Counted from the first letter of the stretch, positions 23,687 to 36,314 are shown. The stretch is 64,000 bases of DNA from Hedera helix (GCA_947179155.2 OX359282.1:8531533-8595532); one strand, 5' to 3'. A program made the numbers and translations. The notes: a model not told the origin generated them from the sequence alone.

Positions 23687-24267
23687 AAATATCAAAATTT
23701 AGACATTAGCAAATTTATTACTACCATGACTCATAAAATATATTGTAATAACTTTCATTTCATGAATATAATTGATAATTTGGAGCTTTTTTCCTCTTAA
23801 GTTTCGAGTATAACAAAATTAAGGTTAAAATGGACAGGAAATGATTGTGTTAATGGTAATATTGTCCCTTTAACATAAAAGAGCGTGAAATAATCAATTT
23901 AGAGTGTGCATATATCACCACTAAAGTATAAATACAAGATCATAAACTACTAAAGTAGTTTACACAATTTTTTAGTACTGTCAACATACCATATATAGAC
24001 AAAGTAAATATTCCATTTTAACAACAAGACATGATTTATAAATTACATTTTCTATTCTGTGTAACACAAAAAAAGTTATTGAAATTGGAGGTTTATTACC
24101 GAACTAGTAATTACGAAATTTCATTTTAAATGCATTTAAACAATTGTGTAAGTTTCTATCGTGGCCAAACAGCAATGACACATTTTTTTAATTAAAAAAA
24201 TTCATTTTTAAAAGACACGAGTACATTTATCAATAAAGATAAGACACTAAACCAGAAAAAAATATGA

Positions 24268-24272
<5 letters not shown>

Positions 24273-24344
<72 letters not shown>
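24273..24344 (+). repeat. (AT)36 microsatellite
   Basis: A perfect AT dinucleotide run of about 72 bp. Confidence 0.95.
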
Positions 24345-24347
<3 letters not shown>

Positions 24348-24824
24348 ATATGACAAAAAAATTCATTGCATAATGTAATATGCTTTTGTAGCTAAGATAC
24401 TAGTGTATATATTTGATTTTGATTTGGCAAATTGTTGAAGTTAGAATCAACTTGATTATACATTTGGGTGGGTCGAGTAGGAGACTAAACTTCCTTTAAC
24501 AATAATAATATATAACTTATTCAGACCAGTAGTGATTATCTAGTGATAAATGCTTTTTCTTTAATTGTGAAAGATCATGCACTACAAATTAAAGGTAAGC
24601 TTGAAAGTAAGTTTCGACTTAAAGCATTTTTCTTATTTTTACAGGTAGATGTAATTTTATCCAACAACATTTATATATCAGTGCCTTAATATTAATAACA
24701 CTGTACTCGAGAGTCGAGGCTCAAGTAGAACCTCAGAAGTCATAACCAAACAAAGCCTAATTTCATTACTTCTCTTTCTTTCGCTCACCTACTCGAGCTG
24801 TATGGGCTCCCATTTCTCTACAGA

Positions 24825-24874
24825 TGCATTAACTGAGACTTGAAGAATCTGCATTAACTGAGACTTGAAGAATC
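24825..24874 (+). repeat. Exact 25-bp tandem duplication
   Basis: The unit beginning TGCATTAACTGAGACTTG and ending AAGAATC occurs twice back to back with no mismatch. Confidence 0.95.
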
Positions 24875-25523
24875 TCAGTGCATAGAGATTAAGAGGAGAA
24901 ACCTGATGGAAGGTAAGCATTCTCATTTTTCATTAGATGATGCATTAATGTTTTGATCATAATATTTTTCTATTAACCCTAAAACATTTCTTAAGTATCA
25001 ATATAGACCTATGTTATTGTCACAATTGGCGATGATTAGAAATTAGATGCATAATGTTTGCATCATTAGATGCGTACTACTGATATGGAAAAACTGCAAA
25101 ATTGCCCGAACTTGCTCCTATTTAGCTTTGCTCATGTCTGTACCTTCACATTCTCCGAAGAGGGAACAAAGCATTTTTGTGTTTTTGAAGGTTGTCAACT
25201 CTAGCATATGCCCTTAGTTATCTAAAATAACTTTAATGTAGCATAGGAATAATGCATGGCAGCTAAGTATGAATATTGCATAAATTTCCATTTCAAACTC
25301 CACTACTAAACTTACAAGAAAATTCCTAGAGTTAAGGAGGGGCCATGGACCATGCCAGCCCCTCCCTGATTCCTTCTCTGCAAGGAAGCAAAGACTCGTA
25401 AAGAGAAAGATGTTATAATTGGGGATGATGTGTACACTAGTAGCAACACTTTATCAACTCCACTGGTTTTTTAAAAGCGTAAATTTTCTATCACAAGCTC
25501 CTACTTAGAGTTCTTAAGACCTG

Positions 25524-26769
25524 TCACTCTCCCATAAATGACGACGATTTAAAAAAAAAATGTTTCATGTTATTTTTTCTTAAAATAACAATACTAAATT
25601 TTAGGACCTTAAAAACTAATAGCGAAGGTGCATTTGTTACATTAAAACATAAGCTCTTAGGTAGTAATAATTGAAACATTACCTCGCTATTAAGAGCTTC
25701 TCGATCTTTCATTAGGAGGTGTAGGGAATATCTGTGTGCTGCTGATTGATCCATCAAATCTTTCTCTATAGTAAGTTCGTTAAAAGCCCGACATAAATAA
25801 TCAGGCTGGCCACTGCTCCATTCTGGTTCATTCCACTCTAACGCATTCAACCAGTCACTCTCGCCTTTAATCTCCATTATCTCCTTAATGCAGACTTTCA
25901 CGGAGGAAAGAATCTTAAGCTTTGGGCAATTGTAAATGACCATCCTTTCTAAATTTCGCGCAATGCATAGACCACTTGATATTTTAACCAATTTTGGTAG
26001 GTCTAAAAATGATAGTTTCTTTAAGCTTGCGAGAAAATGATCAGATCCTATGTGAGATGAGTCTTGAATTACCAAGGTCTTGATTTTGGGATAGTCGTCT
26101 ACCTCTAATCTCTTCAAAGTTTACCAGATTTTGTAGCAACATTGGGGTGAAAATGATAGTCAAATTAGGGCACACATGTAGGGCCAATATCTTTGGATTG
26201 GGCAGACAACTACCAACAACTGGTCCTTTCCAAATGAACTCTAAATTCTTCGGGTAATAAATACCCAAGTATAGCATGGATTGAAGGCTCCCTCCTTTAT
26301 AAAAGTCACTTCCATAAAAAATAATTTGCATCTCATTGCAGTCTATCAATAAGCAAACTTTCAGCTCATTTAACTCATCTATTTTGAAGACAAATAGCTT
26401 CTTGATAGTCCAACGATGATCCAGAAACAACGCGTTGGCATGTTTGAGTGCTTCAACAAATTGATTTGTTTTTCCCTCGCCATTTATGTATTTCAGGCAT
26501 TTCTCCAATTTCAGGAACTCCTCTTCAAGGTCACGTGGTAGACAAGATATGAGACGCTGTTGTTGAGAGCCAACAATCAATTGAAAGTGTGATAAATTTG
26601 TGTATATTGACAAGCCATCCGCATTCCACTCAAGTTGGAGGAATTGTTGTAGCAATTCAGTTGTTGGCACATACAATTTAAGAGTTTCCATCTTTCTTAA
26701 GCTAGGCAGTTGATGCAGGAGGATCTGAGTCCGATGATACCGACTTGTCGGATAGTGCCTTGATGGCAT
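25524..26769 (-). pseudogene. C-terminal LRR fragment of an RPS2-like NLR resistance gene, frameshifted
   Basis: Two minus-strand frames (26769-26041 and 26117-25524) together read as the irregular LRR end of a CC-NBS-LRR protein of the RPS2/At4g27190 type: LKLYVPTTELLQQFLQLE, HLQLIVGSQ-like, RLISCLPRDLEEEFLKLEKC, then LPKLVKISSGLCIARNLERM and YNCPKLKILSS. The frames overlap. VNFEEIRG in one corresponds to LKRLEVDDYPKIKTL in the other, so a single-base indel near 26115 breaks the gene. The CC and NB-ARC parts are not in the window; the recognisable match stops near 26705, where the retrotransposon nest begins. A possible last-intron donor (GAG|GTAATG) lies at 25682 after EALNSE. It is a relic; the family's role is intracellular pathogen sensing. 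Confidence 0.8.
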
Positions 26770-26938
26770 TGAATTATTTGGAAATGGATGATTGGAACAA
26801 GACTAGCAAGCATTAATGACTTCGGACTAGTTCGACAGACTTCGGGAAGTAGGATGTTGCTTGTTTCGGGGTTTGGCTGAAATAGTCTATCGACTTCGGA
26901 AAAGTTTATCTTAAGATAATGTTTGGTTTTAGATCCCT
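26770..26938. other. Host sequence between the LRR relic and the LTR nest
   Basis: Contains several GACTTCGG repeats (about 26818-26900) and ends in the TSD TCCCT (26934-26938). It continues in register at 55366, so it and 55366-55838 were one contiguous stretch before the nested insertions. A 34-codon acidic + strand frame (26706-26810) is present, with no recognised match. Confidence 0.5.
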
Positions 26939-26965
26939 TGTAATGACTGAGAAAATTATGAGACC

Positions 26966-26992
<27 letters not shown>
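26966..26992 (+). repeat. (AT)n microsatellite
   Basis: AT run near the start of the plus-strand LTR. Confidence 0.9.
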
Positions 26993-26997
<5 letters not shown>

Positions 26998-27267
26998 TCA
27001 TGAGGAAATATGACGTGTAATGATATGTTATGTATGTGTATATGTTATGCGATGAGAGTTCGTAAGTTAGTTAATTTAATGTAATTAACTAAAGAATAAA
27101 AAGAAATGTAAGAAGTGCTTATGTGATGAAATCACAAAACTTGAGTGTTGTCTTTGAAGGGTAAATAAGAAGTTAATAATCAACAAGTAGATTACTTATA
27201 TGATTAATGAGAAAAAAGAAATAAATTAGTTATTAAAGTTAACCCAATGTGGTAATATATGTAGGTT

Positions 27268-28846
27268 GGCAAAACTAACTTTTTACCCCACTGTGGTAGT
27301 CTCTTTTTAAGCATTACCCAACTAAACTTTAAAAAAATATAATAGACACACTGAATTTTTTAAAAACTATTAATTACCTCATTTTGTTAAATTAGGCTAA
27401 CAGACGTTAGTTTATTTTTTATTTGGCTCCGCCGTGGCTTTTTTTATTATTGACGTGGAAAAGAGAAAGTTAAAAAAGGCTTGAAGAAATTAAAATATAA
27501 GAAAAATAAAAAAATGCCCATTACTGTTCTTCCTCGAAAACTTCTACTCTTCTGCAAATCTTTTGTACATAGGTTCAACCCTCTTATTATCATCAAATTA
27601 CTCCTTCAATCACTTCAGTCTCGTCTACTCCACTTGGGTCTCCTCCAAATTACTTAAATTCCAAAATCGCAAATGGGTATCCAGTTTTCACATAATTTTG
27701 AGTTCTAATTTGTGTTGCAAAAAGTTTTTCTCATCTGGGTATTCTTTAAATTCAATATAGTTTGGAGCTTATAATTGGTATGGAAATAGGGTTGGGAGGA
27801 TTCAGATTTTGGAGTCTCGGATTTGGGCTAAAGCTCTAGGTTTCAGATATCTGTAAAATGAGGTTGCTTCTTTCTTTGTTGGTGAAGATTTATAGGTGCT
27901 TATGACTCTTGATTTCATGGTGTCAAATGAATTTGTAGAGGGAGAGAAATAAAACCTAAGAGAGAAATTGATTTCATGGTGTCAAATGAATTTGTGGAGG
28001 GAGAGAAATAAACTCTAAGTGAGAAATTAATTTCCTAAATTGCTTATGAAGAATTGAATGATTTTTTAGAGAGAGAAACTGAAAACCTGAATATGTTAAT
28101 GGCGAAAGTGAAGTCCTGTGAGAGGCATGATTTTAGTTTCAACACAAAAAGTCAATGGCTCGTTTGATGAATTTCTTCCTCTCCTTGCACAAATACAGAG
28201 CTTCACTCCTTTCAGTTTTTGAACTTTTTACGCCCATTTTTTGTCAGTCAATAATGAACAAAACAACCCATTTTCTTGTCACCCAAATACAATCCCTCAC
28301 CTTGCTGAAAACCCAAAAAACAAATAAAGCCAAACAGGGGGAAAAATAAAAATTAAGAAAGAAAAATCCAAAAAAGCTTTGTTTTTGTCCTAATCTTTAC
28401 CAAATTGGTAGTGTAAATGAAGATGAAGATGATGATAGAGGAGAATTTATTTGAAATGGGAGATGGGTCTATGATTGGTCTGTGACTAACAACTGGATGA
28501 TTCCCCTTTCCTTATCATTTGTCCCGAACCTTCTTCCTCAACTTTCATGGCTGTCTTCTTCTTCTTCTTCCTTTTCAAACAAATCGATTGCTGGAGTGAG
28601 GAGAGAGAATTGTTAGCAAATATTTTTATCACCATAAGCAGACCTACGATTTATATGCCATTTCTTTCTTTTTTAAAAAAAAGGCACGTCATAAATTTTT
28701 TGACGTCTGTTAACGTAATACGACGGAATGGCGGGGGTATTTAATCTATGTTAGAAAGTTTAGTTGGCAAATTCTATTGTTTTAAAGTTCAGTGGTGTAA
28801 TGCTTACAAACTTACAACCACAATGGGGTAAAAGTCATTTTTTGCC
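27268..28846. mobile_element. Non-autonomous MULE (Mutator-like element), 10-bp TSD
   Basis: TATGTAGGTT is present on both sides (27258-27267 and 28847-28856). The left end GGCAAAACTAACTTTTTACC matches the reverse complement of the right end, GGCAAAAAATGACTTTTACC, and similarity continues for roughly 100 bp (AAGCATTAC, AACTAAACTT and ACAGACGT occur in both arms). Long TIRs with a 9-10 bp TSD are diagnostic of Mutator-like elements. The 1.58-kb body has no transposase frame. Its middle, including a CT-rich + strand stretch and a 59-bp duplication, could be captured host sequence, but I recognise no gene in it. Confidence 0.85.
27909..28027 (+). repeat. 59-bp tandem duplication inside the MULE
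   Basis: TTGATTTCATGGTGTCAAAT starts at 27909 and again at 27968. Each unit continues with GAATTTGTRGAGGGAGAGAA and ends AGAAA. A few substitutions separate the two units. Confidence 0.9.
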
Positions 28847-29321
28847 TATGTAGGTTATGTGGTTAGTTATATCATAAGCCCAATATAAGGTTATGTGGTA
28901 GTTTATTTAATAAAGTTGTAGTACTTGTATGTATGTGTGTTAGGTTTAACAAATAAGTCCAAGATATGTTAACTGATAATGTTTTGTAAACTAACTCGAT
29001 TAGGTAGTCCAATTGACTTATAAATAGCATATCTAATTGGATTATGCAATTAAACTAACGTGTTTATTTAATGAGCCATTGTGGTAGTCTTATATGATTT
29101 AATTAGTGAACCATATAGGAAATATACGGTGAGTCCAAATTAATTTAAATTAACCCAACACTTGTTATACTCCAAGTCTTGTAAGTTAGTAAGACATAGC
29201 CCAATTGAAATATATTGTTGAGCCCAAACAATTTAATGGGAGGAATCCAAATTAAAATAAACTAGGGGCCCAATCTTTGACCCAATTTGAAAATTCAAGT
29301 AATGGTCAACATGTTAGTCAA

Positions 29322-29373
<52 letters not shown>
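29322..29373 (+). repeat. (GT)n(AT)n microsatellite in the LTR U3
   Basis: A GT run changes into a TA run. It produces the spurious reading frame at 29277-29462. Confidence 0.95.
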
Positions 29374-29653
29374 GTAATCATTTAGGAGATAAAAGAAAAG
29401 ATAAAATGGAGGAGGAAATGGGCCATTTTGGCCGGTTAAGGAGGGCCCCGTTTGGGGTATAACGTAGCTTGCTTGCATGAAGAAAAAAATAAGGACACAA
29501 GTGGTTCAACCAAATCCTCACCAACCCTAGTTAATCATAAGAGTCAATCAAGATGTCAATCCATGAGTCAATCAATCAAATAGTAAGCATAGATTAACCC
29601 TAATTTGACCAATGTTGGATGATTAGTAATTGTTAATCAAGATTATGAGAGTC

Positions 29654-29660
29654 TATAAAA
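29654..29660 (+). promoter_or_regulatory. LTR TATA box (plus strand)
   Basis: GTCTATAAAAGGAACACTCC at 29651-29670 matches the plant TATA consensus. It is followed about 35-60 bp later by an ACTTCATTTC...GAGAGAGA leader-like stretch, so transcription of the LTR would start near 29685-29690. The implied U3 is about 1.15 kb once the MULE is removed. Confidence 0.65.
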
Positions 29661-30617
29661 GGAACACTCCACCAAATCTAGCAAGAGTTACTTCATTTCA
29701 TATTTCACCAAGTATAGAGAGAGAATGAGTTCTAGAGAAAAGCTAGAGAAATTGTGAGAGAAAAAACACTTTGAGTATTAGTAAGTGTGAGATATTGTTC
29801 TAGAGGTTCATTCAAGAAGGAGGAAGAGAGATAGCAATATCAAGCATTCAATATCCATAAGGTTTAAAAGTTTTCTCATTTCAAAACTTTCGTTCATAAG
29901 ATGTAGGTAATTCTTTGTAATATGTTTTGGCATGTTAGTTATGAATAATCTATGTGACGAAGATCTATGATCAAATATGCTAGATATGTGTTCTAACATG
30001 TTTAGTATGGAAAATGACGGAAGAAAAGGTTGCAAGAGCATGTTTGGTTTTAAAACCTTAGTTGGATATCTAGATTGGTTATGTTTGCCTTATGATATAT
30101 AATTTGTTTAAGTGATTTTTGTGTCTTGTATGCTAGATGGGTTAGTTTCGATCGTAAAAAACTTGAATCATCGAAAACTAAGTTAAAACGAAGAAGTTAT
30201 GTGATTTTTGGTAAAAATGGTCATTTTGAAACCCTAGATGGTTGATATTGATTTTTGTTGTCAAAAATATTTTTGGAAGTTGTTTGATTCTTGAAAACTT
30301 GAAAAATATTAAGTTACGAAAATAACAAAACAGATTTGAGATTATTTGATCATGTGTTGCATATTTTATGAAAGATTGAATTTAATGAAATCAAAAGTTA
30401 GAAAGACAAAATTAGAATTTTAAGAAAAATGAACTACAACCACAGCGGTGAAACATTATGCTGGGAGACCGCTGCGGCACTGGTAAGGACCGTTGCAGCG
30501 GTGGTCCTGGAGTTTTGAAAAAATCAAGTTAATTCAAGTGGGTTGGGATGGGTTGGGTCGGGTTGGTCTAAACTGGTCGGGTCAGATCTTTTGAGTATAA
30601 AATAGGTCTGAAAATGT

Positions 30618-31473
30618 AATTTGATATAATAATAATATTTGACAAAATTTAAATGATTAAAATATTATTAAATGATGAATAATATTAGTAAGAGAATAAA
30701 ATATTATTAAATGATTAATAATATTAATAAATGATGAAAATATTATTAAATGGTTAATAATATTAATAAGTGAATAAAATATGATTAAATGATTAATAAT
30801 ATTAATAAATGATAAAAATATTATTAGATGATTAATAATATTAATAAATGATAAAAATATTATTAAATAGTTAATAATATTAATAAGTGAATAAAATATG
30901 ATTAAATGATTAATAATATTAATAAATGATAAAAATATTATTAAATGATTAATAATATTAATAAGTGAATAAAATATTATTAAATAATTAATAATATTAA
31001 TAAATGATGAAAATATTATTAAATGGTTAATAATATTAATAAGTGAATAAAATATTATTAAATGATTAATAATATTAACAAAGGATTAAAATATTATTAA
31101 ATAATTAATAATATTATTAGGAGGGTAAAATATTATTAAATTGTTAATAATATTTATAAATGATTAAGATATTATTTAATAAAAAATATTATTAGAAAGA
31201 GTGTAAGACATTATTAAATGTTTTATAATGTCAATAAGTGTTTGAAATAATTAAGAGATTAAGAGGATTATTAAATGATTAATAATATTAATAAATTATA
31301 AAAATATTATTAAATGATTAATAATATTAATAAGTGAATAAAATATTATTAAATGATTAATAATATTAACAAAGGATTAAAATATTATTAAAGGATTAAT
31401 AATATTATTAAAAGGGTAACATATTATTAAATTGTTAATAATATTTATAAAGGATTAAGATATTAATTAATAA
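30618..31473 (+). repeat. AT-rich minisatellite, period about 40 bp
   Basis: About twenty imperfect copies of a unit built from ATATTATTAAATGATTAATA then ATATTAATAARTGAATAAA. The array resumes at 53864 on the other side of the nested insertion, so the minus-strand LTR landed inside it. A similar array opens the window (1-100). Confidence 0.85.
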
Positions 31474-33980
31474 TGTAACGACCTCGAAATTCGACCAACT
31501 TTATTACCTTAATTTTTATATTTATGAAACATTATTTTCTTAACGTCCAAATTTCAGTCCGTTAATAAATCTTTAATCCCTTCTTTAATCCAATAATTCA
31601 CTTTACGATCTTCAATTACCAAATTTTTTCGATATATATATATATATTTTTATACTCTTTCATTGCATTAAAGTATTTAAATATTTAAAATTCTTACATC
31701 TCGATCCTAATCCCTGGATCGCAACCTTTACTTTTTCTTTTCTTTTCTTGTATCATAAAGCTCGGCATTCAAATTTTAATATCATTCATGTCCATACAAA
31801 TATTCTTTGTTTCATGATTCATCATCAAATATATAATAGTCTCTATCATAATATTCATGTTGAACAGTTTCAGTTCACAGTTTAACTATACTCATCATAT
31901 TCATATCCAACTTATCTGTACATATAACATATCAAAGTAACTTGACAGATTTATCCACATTGATTTATAATATTTAAAAATATAATAACAGTCACAACCT
32001 TCCTTGGTAAACCATCTTTATATAATCTGAAATTCTTGAAATTTATTTCTTTACCTGCAAAAGTTTATTTTAAGCAAGTAATGAGCACAACGGCTCAACA
32101 AGTTCAACAGTTAAAACATTTCATGCTTCACGTAGCACATACCTTAACATGCTCGGTGTGTGTCATATACCACGTGTTGTGCCTATATTTGAGCAATATA
32201 TCTCATATATATTCATATCGTTGCACAAAATACACATTGTTGTCATATTAACCATGTATCACATAGCACATAATTTGTATGCATTTGAACAAATATGTCA
32301 TAACAGACAATATTTAACATTAAATGACTAAAGAACTTGCCTGGATTGTGGCATTAAATAATAAATACCCTTTTTATAATGCTTCTCGTACAATCTATGA
32401 TCATAAAATAATCAAATAATAATTATTCATCTCTTTATGATATTAATTTACTTAATTAATATCATCTATAATGTAATTAACCCTACCCGTCGATTTATTT
32501 TAGGGTACCAGGTCAATTATTAAATAATATGGTTAATTATATTAACCTCGTTCCTTAATATATTAATTTAACTTAATATCAATGCCTTCACTACGGACAA
32601 CCCGGCTCATCGGATAAAATTTAACATATTTGGTTGCCCAAAAATTTTATTTAACCATTTTCTAAATTATAACCTTATTAGATTAATATTTAAACATTTA
32701 AATATTAATCCCCAATATTTAATATTTTTACAAAAATATTAAATTTAATGCTTAAACATCATTTCTATATTTTTAGTATTTTTTAATAATTTTTTATGAT
32801 TTTTAAACAATTTTTAAACATTTATTTCAATTAAAAATCACTTATGAGGGCATTTTGGTAATTTTTGCACCCTTAAGGACACAACCGGAATTTTACGGAA
32901 AGTCCAGGGGCATTTCCGTGGTCAAAGGGCACGGGCGGTATTTCTGGAAAAGCCCAGGGGCACGCTGGTAATTTCCAGCGTTGCCGTCGGCCACGCATTG
33001 CGTGCGGCCCGCCACTTTCGACGCCAAAACAGCGTCGTTTCCTGTCGTTTTCAGAAGCCTCCGCGTATTGCGCGGCTGCTTCTTCCGCACTCACAACATA
33101 ATTACCCCAAAAATCACACAATTCATAAATATTCATCCAAAAATTATTTAGAATAATTATTCTAATTATTTATTATTTTCTACAATAATAATTTAACACC
33201 ATAAATACCCAAATAATTCAAAATAAAATTGAATTATACCTTCTTTGGCTTTAAAAATCTTTCCTTTGATGGCATAAATCTCCTTTCTCATGGTGGTGGC
33301 TATGGTGGTTGCCGGTGGTGTAGTGGTGGCTCTCGGATGAACAAAGAAAGAAAGAGAGTTTGGTTGTATTTTTGTTTTGTTTTGCTTCCTTTCTTTTTCT
33401 TTGCTTTTCTTTTCCTTTTATAACTCTTGCTTGTATGTTTTTTAATTCCCCACACATATCCACCGACTTAAACTCACGCCAACCGACTTAGTAAAATTTT
33501 GGATAAGCCATAACATGCATAATTAAATTATTTATTACATTACGTAATTATATCGTGTAATAAATATTTTATATAATGTATATAAAATATTTATTTTAAT
33601 TCACTAAAAATCATAACATGATTTATGAGTAATATTAATACCTTTTTCAGTATTTTATCTGACAAATTTTGTACACGCATAATGACATGCATGTAATTAT
33701 ATGAGGTAATTTATACCTCCAAAATTAATAAAATAATTCATATAACTTATAAAAATTATTTTTCGTAATTTTTCACTTCGTTACTTGGACAACATGTTAC
33801 ACTAACATGTTCACGTTTCCGAAATATTATCCTTCATAAACATCATAAAAATTCCATTATATATAAATATAATTTTTAATAATTTAAAATATTTCTTTTT
33901 CTTCATTTATTTTCCATTTCTTTATTATTCACATTAACTTCTTCATATATAAATTATATAATTTAATATTATATAATTTA
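31474..33980 (-). mobile_element. Left part of minus-strand solo LTR 'A' (TSD AATAA)
   Basis: It starts TGTAACGACCTCGAAATTCG on the + strand (the 3' end of the LTR in its own orientation), after AATAA (31469-31473). It matches LTRs B (56154) and C (59695) block by block: the CTGGATCGCAACCTTTAC block, the AGCACAACGGCTCARCAAGT block, the GC-rich palindrome cluster, and the ATGGTGGTGGC stretch. The tandem chromovirus array interrupts it at 33980/33981. A minus-strand TATA box (TATAAAA at 33416-33422) marks its U3/R boundary. Confidence 0.85.
32843..33092 (-). promoter_or_regulatory. GC-rich palindrome cluster in LTR A
   Basis: A GC-rich island in an AT-rich LTR. It has repeated GGGCAT..GGTAATTT units and ACRGCGTCGTTT-type half-palindromes (AAAACAGCGTCGTTTCC). 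Equivalent islands occur in LTR B (about 57474-57780, with AAAACGACGTCGTT) and LTR C (about 61036-61410). The role is unknown; it lies in the transcribed leader part. Confidence 0.5.
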
Positions 33981-35381
33981 TGTGACGCCCCCAAATCTAG
34001 GCTCATACAGCCCAAACTTGAGTCGTCAAAAGACTACAACAGAATTATTACAAAATAGAATAACGTTCAACAATACAGTGTATAATAATACACAACTAAG
34101 TCTTCATAATTATTGTCACACTATATACAACATGTGAAGACTACAATAGCTATCACTCGGACCGTCACTCCATTCCCTTGCTAGACCCGGTTACTCTCTC
34201 ATCTCCTGTTGAAAAACAATGGAACAAAAAAAAGGGTGAGCTCAAATAGCCCAGTAAAGAATATCATGACTAAGATAATGACAAGTAAATTATCGTTAGC
34301 CTTCAACAGTTGAGTTCTTGATAGAATACAATAGACTACAAGGTTTGTATCAAAAACTGCAGTTAAATTCTTAAACAACGTTCAGATCAATAATAGCAGC
34401 GGAATGAGCAATCTATTAGAAGAATAATGCAGACTATAATGTCCACTCGATTCTCCTTATAGGAAAAACATCATCAACTTTTATCATCTGAAATACCATT
34501 AGTCAAGATAATACAGTTCACAGTTCCTGATCATAATCATGCAGATCAACAGTTCATCTTTGCACTACGGGCCAAAGACATTCAATATAACACCAACGGT
34601 CATGATTATACCAGATTCAGCCTTTGGTCATAATCATACCAAACAACAGTTCATCTTTGCACTACGGGCCAAAGAGAACATTCACCACGTGTCATAAAAG
34701 ACACCGAACAGATGTATCGCCTTTAACCTATTATATCGCCTTTAACCTATCATCTGTTCAACAATTATATCGCATCTGTGCCCCCGGCCACATATATTCA
34801 CAACAACTTGAACTTGGATGATTAGAATGATATAAATGATGAACAGAAGAAACAGGATAAACAATAAGTATCAGAAGTTTACTTTGTACAGATTCAAATA
34901 ATGTCCAAATTGTAAACATGATGTGGAGTGAAATTTAAAAATGATATTCAAGATCCACAGTTCAGAATAACGGTTACAGTTCAATAGAAAGGTTCACGTA
35001 AATAGGATGGTTCAATTGAAATGATGAAGTGCAACTATTATGGAACATATAATATTTTCAGGAATTATAGAAGCAATAGTTTCATAATAAGTTTCGATTT
35101 AGGTGTATGAAAGAAAATAATATCCCTTACCGTAGCAGGTTTGATTAACAAAAGGTGAAGGAAATTAATATCCCTTACCATAGTAAGTTTGAATAATGGA
35201 AGATGAAAAAGATGGTATCCCTTATGAGTATAAAGGAAAATAATATCACTTACGAATATGAAAGAAAATGATATTATAAACGAATATGTAATAAAAGTGT
35301 CATGTGATAATTCGTGTAAACAAATTATTTCCACAAGAGACAAATAAGAAATGAATACAAAGAGTAATTCACCAAACATGC

Positions 35382-35640
35382 GGTAATCCGCGTAGTCAGG
35401 TTATTCTCAGAGATTAATAAGGAATGAATACGAAAGGTTATTCACCAACAGGCGATAATCCGCACCGTAAGGTTATTCCCACAATTTAATAAAAATTGAA
35501 TACGAAGAGTCATTCACCAAACAGGCGATAATCCGCACCGTAAGGTTATTCTAAGAGATTAATAAGGAATGAATACGAAAGGTTATTCACCAACAGGCGA
35601 TAATCCGCACCGTAAGGTTATTCCCACAATTTAATACATG
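35382..35640 (-). repeat. Four-unit tandem repeat, about 72 bp, within the array LTR
   Basis: The core GCGATAATCCGCACCGTAAG occurs at 35452, 35524 and 35597, with a diverged first copy at 35382, alternating with TTATTCCCACAATTTAATA or TTATTCTSAGAGATTAATA. The same block is at 43016 in LTR 2 and 50645 in LTR 3. It lies in the transcribed part of the LTR. Confidence 0.9.
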
Positions 35641-36314
35641 GAAATAAATGACATATCTTATGAGTAAGAAAGAAACGATATTATTTTCGAGAATCAAATA
35701 ATGATAATCCTTTACCGTAGTAAGTTTAAATAATAGAATATGAAAGAAGATGATATTCCTTACCTTGATATTGTGAAACAAGTTTATAACCGAACAAATC
35801 CTTCCTTGTTTGTAGCAGTAAAGAATCTGACTTTTGAGTCTTCTAGAGTTTTTAAAATCTCTTTATGTTTTTAAAATAATGTTACTCTCGGAAAGATAGA
35901 CGGCATAGACTCAAGAATCACTCAATTCGGAGTTAATATGAATGAGTTATGAATTTTCAAAACTAAGACTGAAAATAGTGACGAAAATCAGAATATGTTA
36001 CGGTTTTTAGTATTTTAAGGCATGAAGATGACTTCAGATGACTTTTCTTCCTTCTTCAAAGTTGTAGAGGACGAAAAACTAAAGAGACAGACTTTTAATT
36101 CATTAAATTCTGACAAATAATGAATTTACTATGATTTTTCGAAAGAGTTACTGTACATAAGAAAATTCCACTCGGGAATTCAAAGAAGAATGCAAAAGAT
36201 TTCAAAACTAGGAATGACTTAAGAACACTTAGAGAAAACTTTCACAAGAAGTATTTAGAGAGAGAAAGAAAGAACAAGTAAGGAAGTTTATGAAAAATCC
36301 TTAAGTTAAGGCCT

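Larger units (their letters stand above)
23108..25520. other. AT-rich intergenic region with simple repeats, no gene
   Basis: No reading frame resembling a gene is present. It holds (GT)8(AT)14 at 23641-23684, a 72-bp (AT)n run at 24273-24344, and a 25-bp tandem duplication at 24825-24874. Confidence 0.6.
26939..31473 (+). mobile_element. Left segment of a plus-strand solo LTR, Tekay-like (TSD TCCCT)
   Basis: The LTR begins TGTAATGAC at 26939 after TCCCT (26934-26938). Its other end, GGGGGCATCACA, is at 55360 and is followed by TCCCT (55361-55365). Without the MULE (27268-28846 plus one TSD copy) and the minus-strand LTR nest (31474-53858 plus TSD), it is about 4.44 kb long. Its U3 carries a clear TATA box at 29654 and its central part a roughly 40-bp AT-rich minisatellite. 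No internal coding domain follows its end, so it is a solo LTR. Confidence 0.8.

Noticed and set aside
29277..29462. 61-codon frame with VCVCVYIYIY run
   Set aside because: It is produced by the GT/AT microsatellite.
33285..33430. GGTGGTGGC-rich reading (MNYTFFGFKNL... and His-rich antisense)
   Set aside because: It recurs in all LTRs of the minus-strand family as non-coding leader sequence and the frames are not conserved between copies.
35065..35379. 104-codon hydrophobic minus-strand frame present three times (also 42699-43013 and 50328-50642)
   Set aside because: It lies in the near-identical LTRs, so threefold conservation follows from recent duplication, not selection. It has no recognisable domain.
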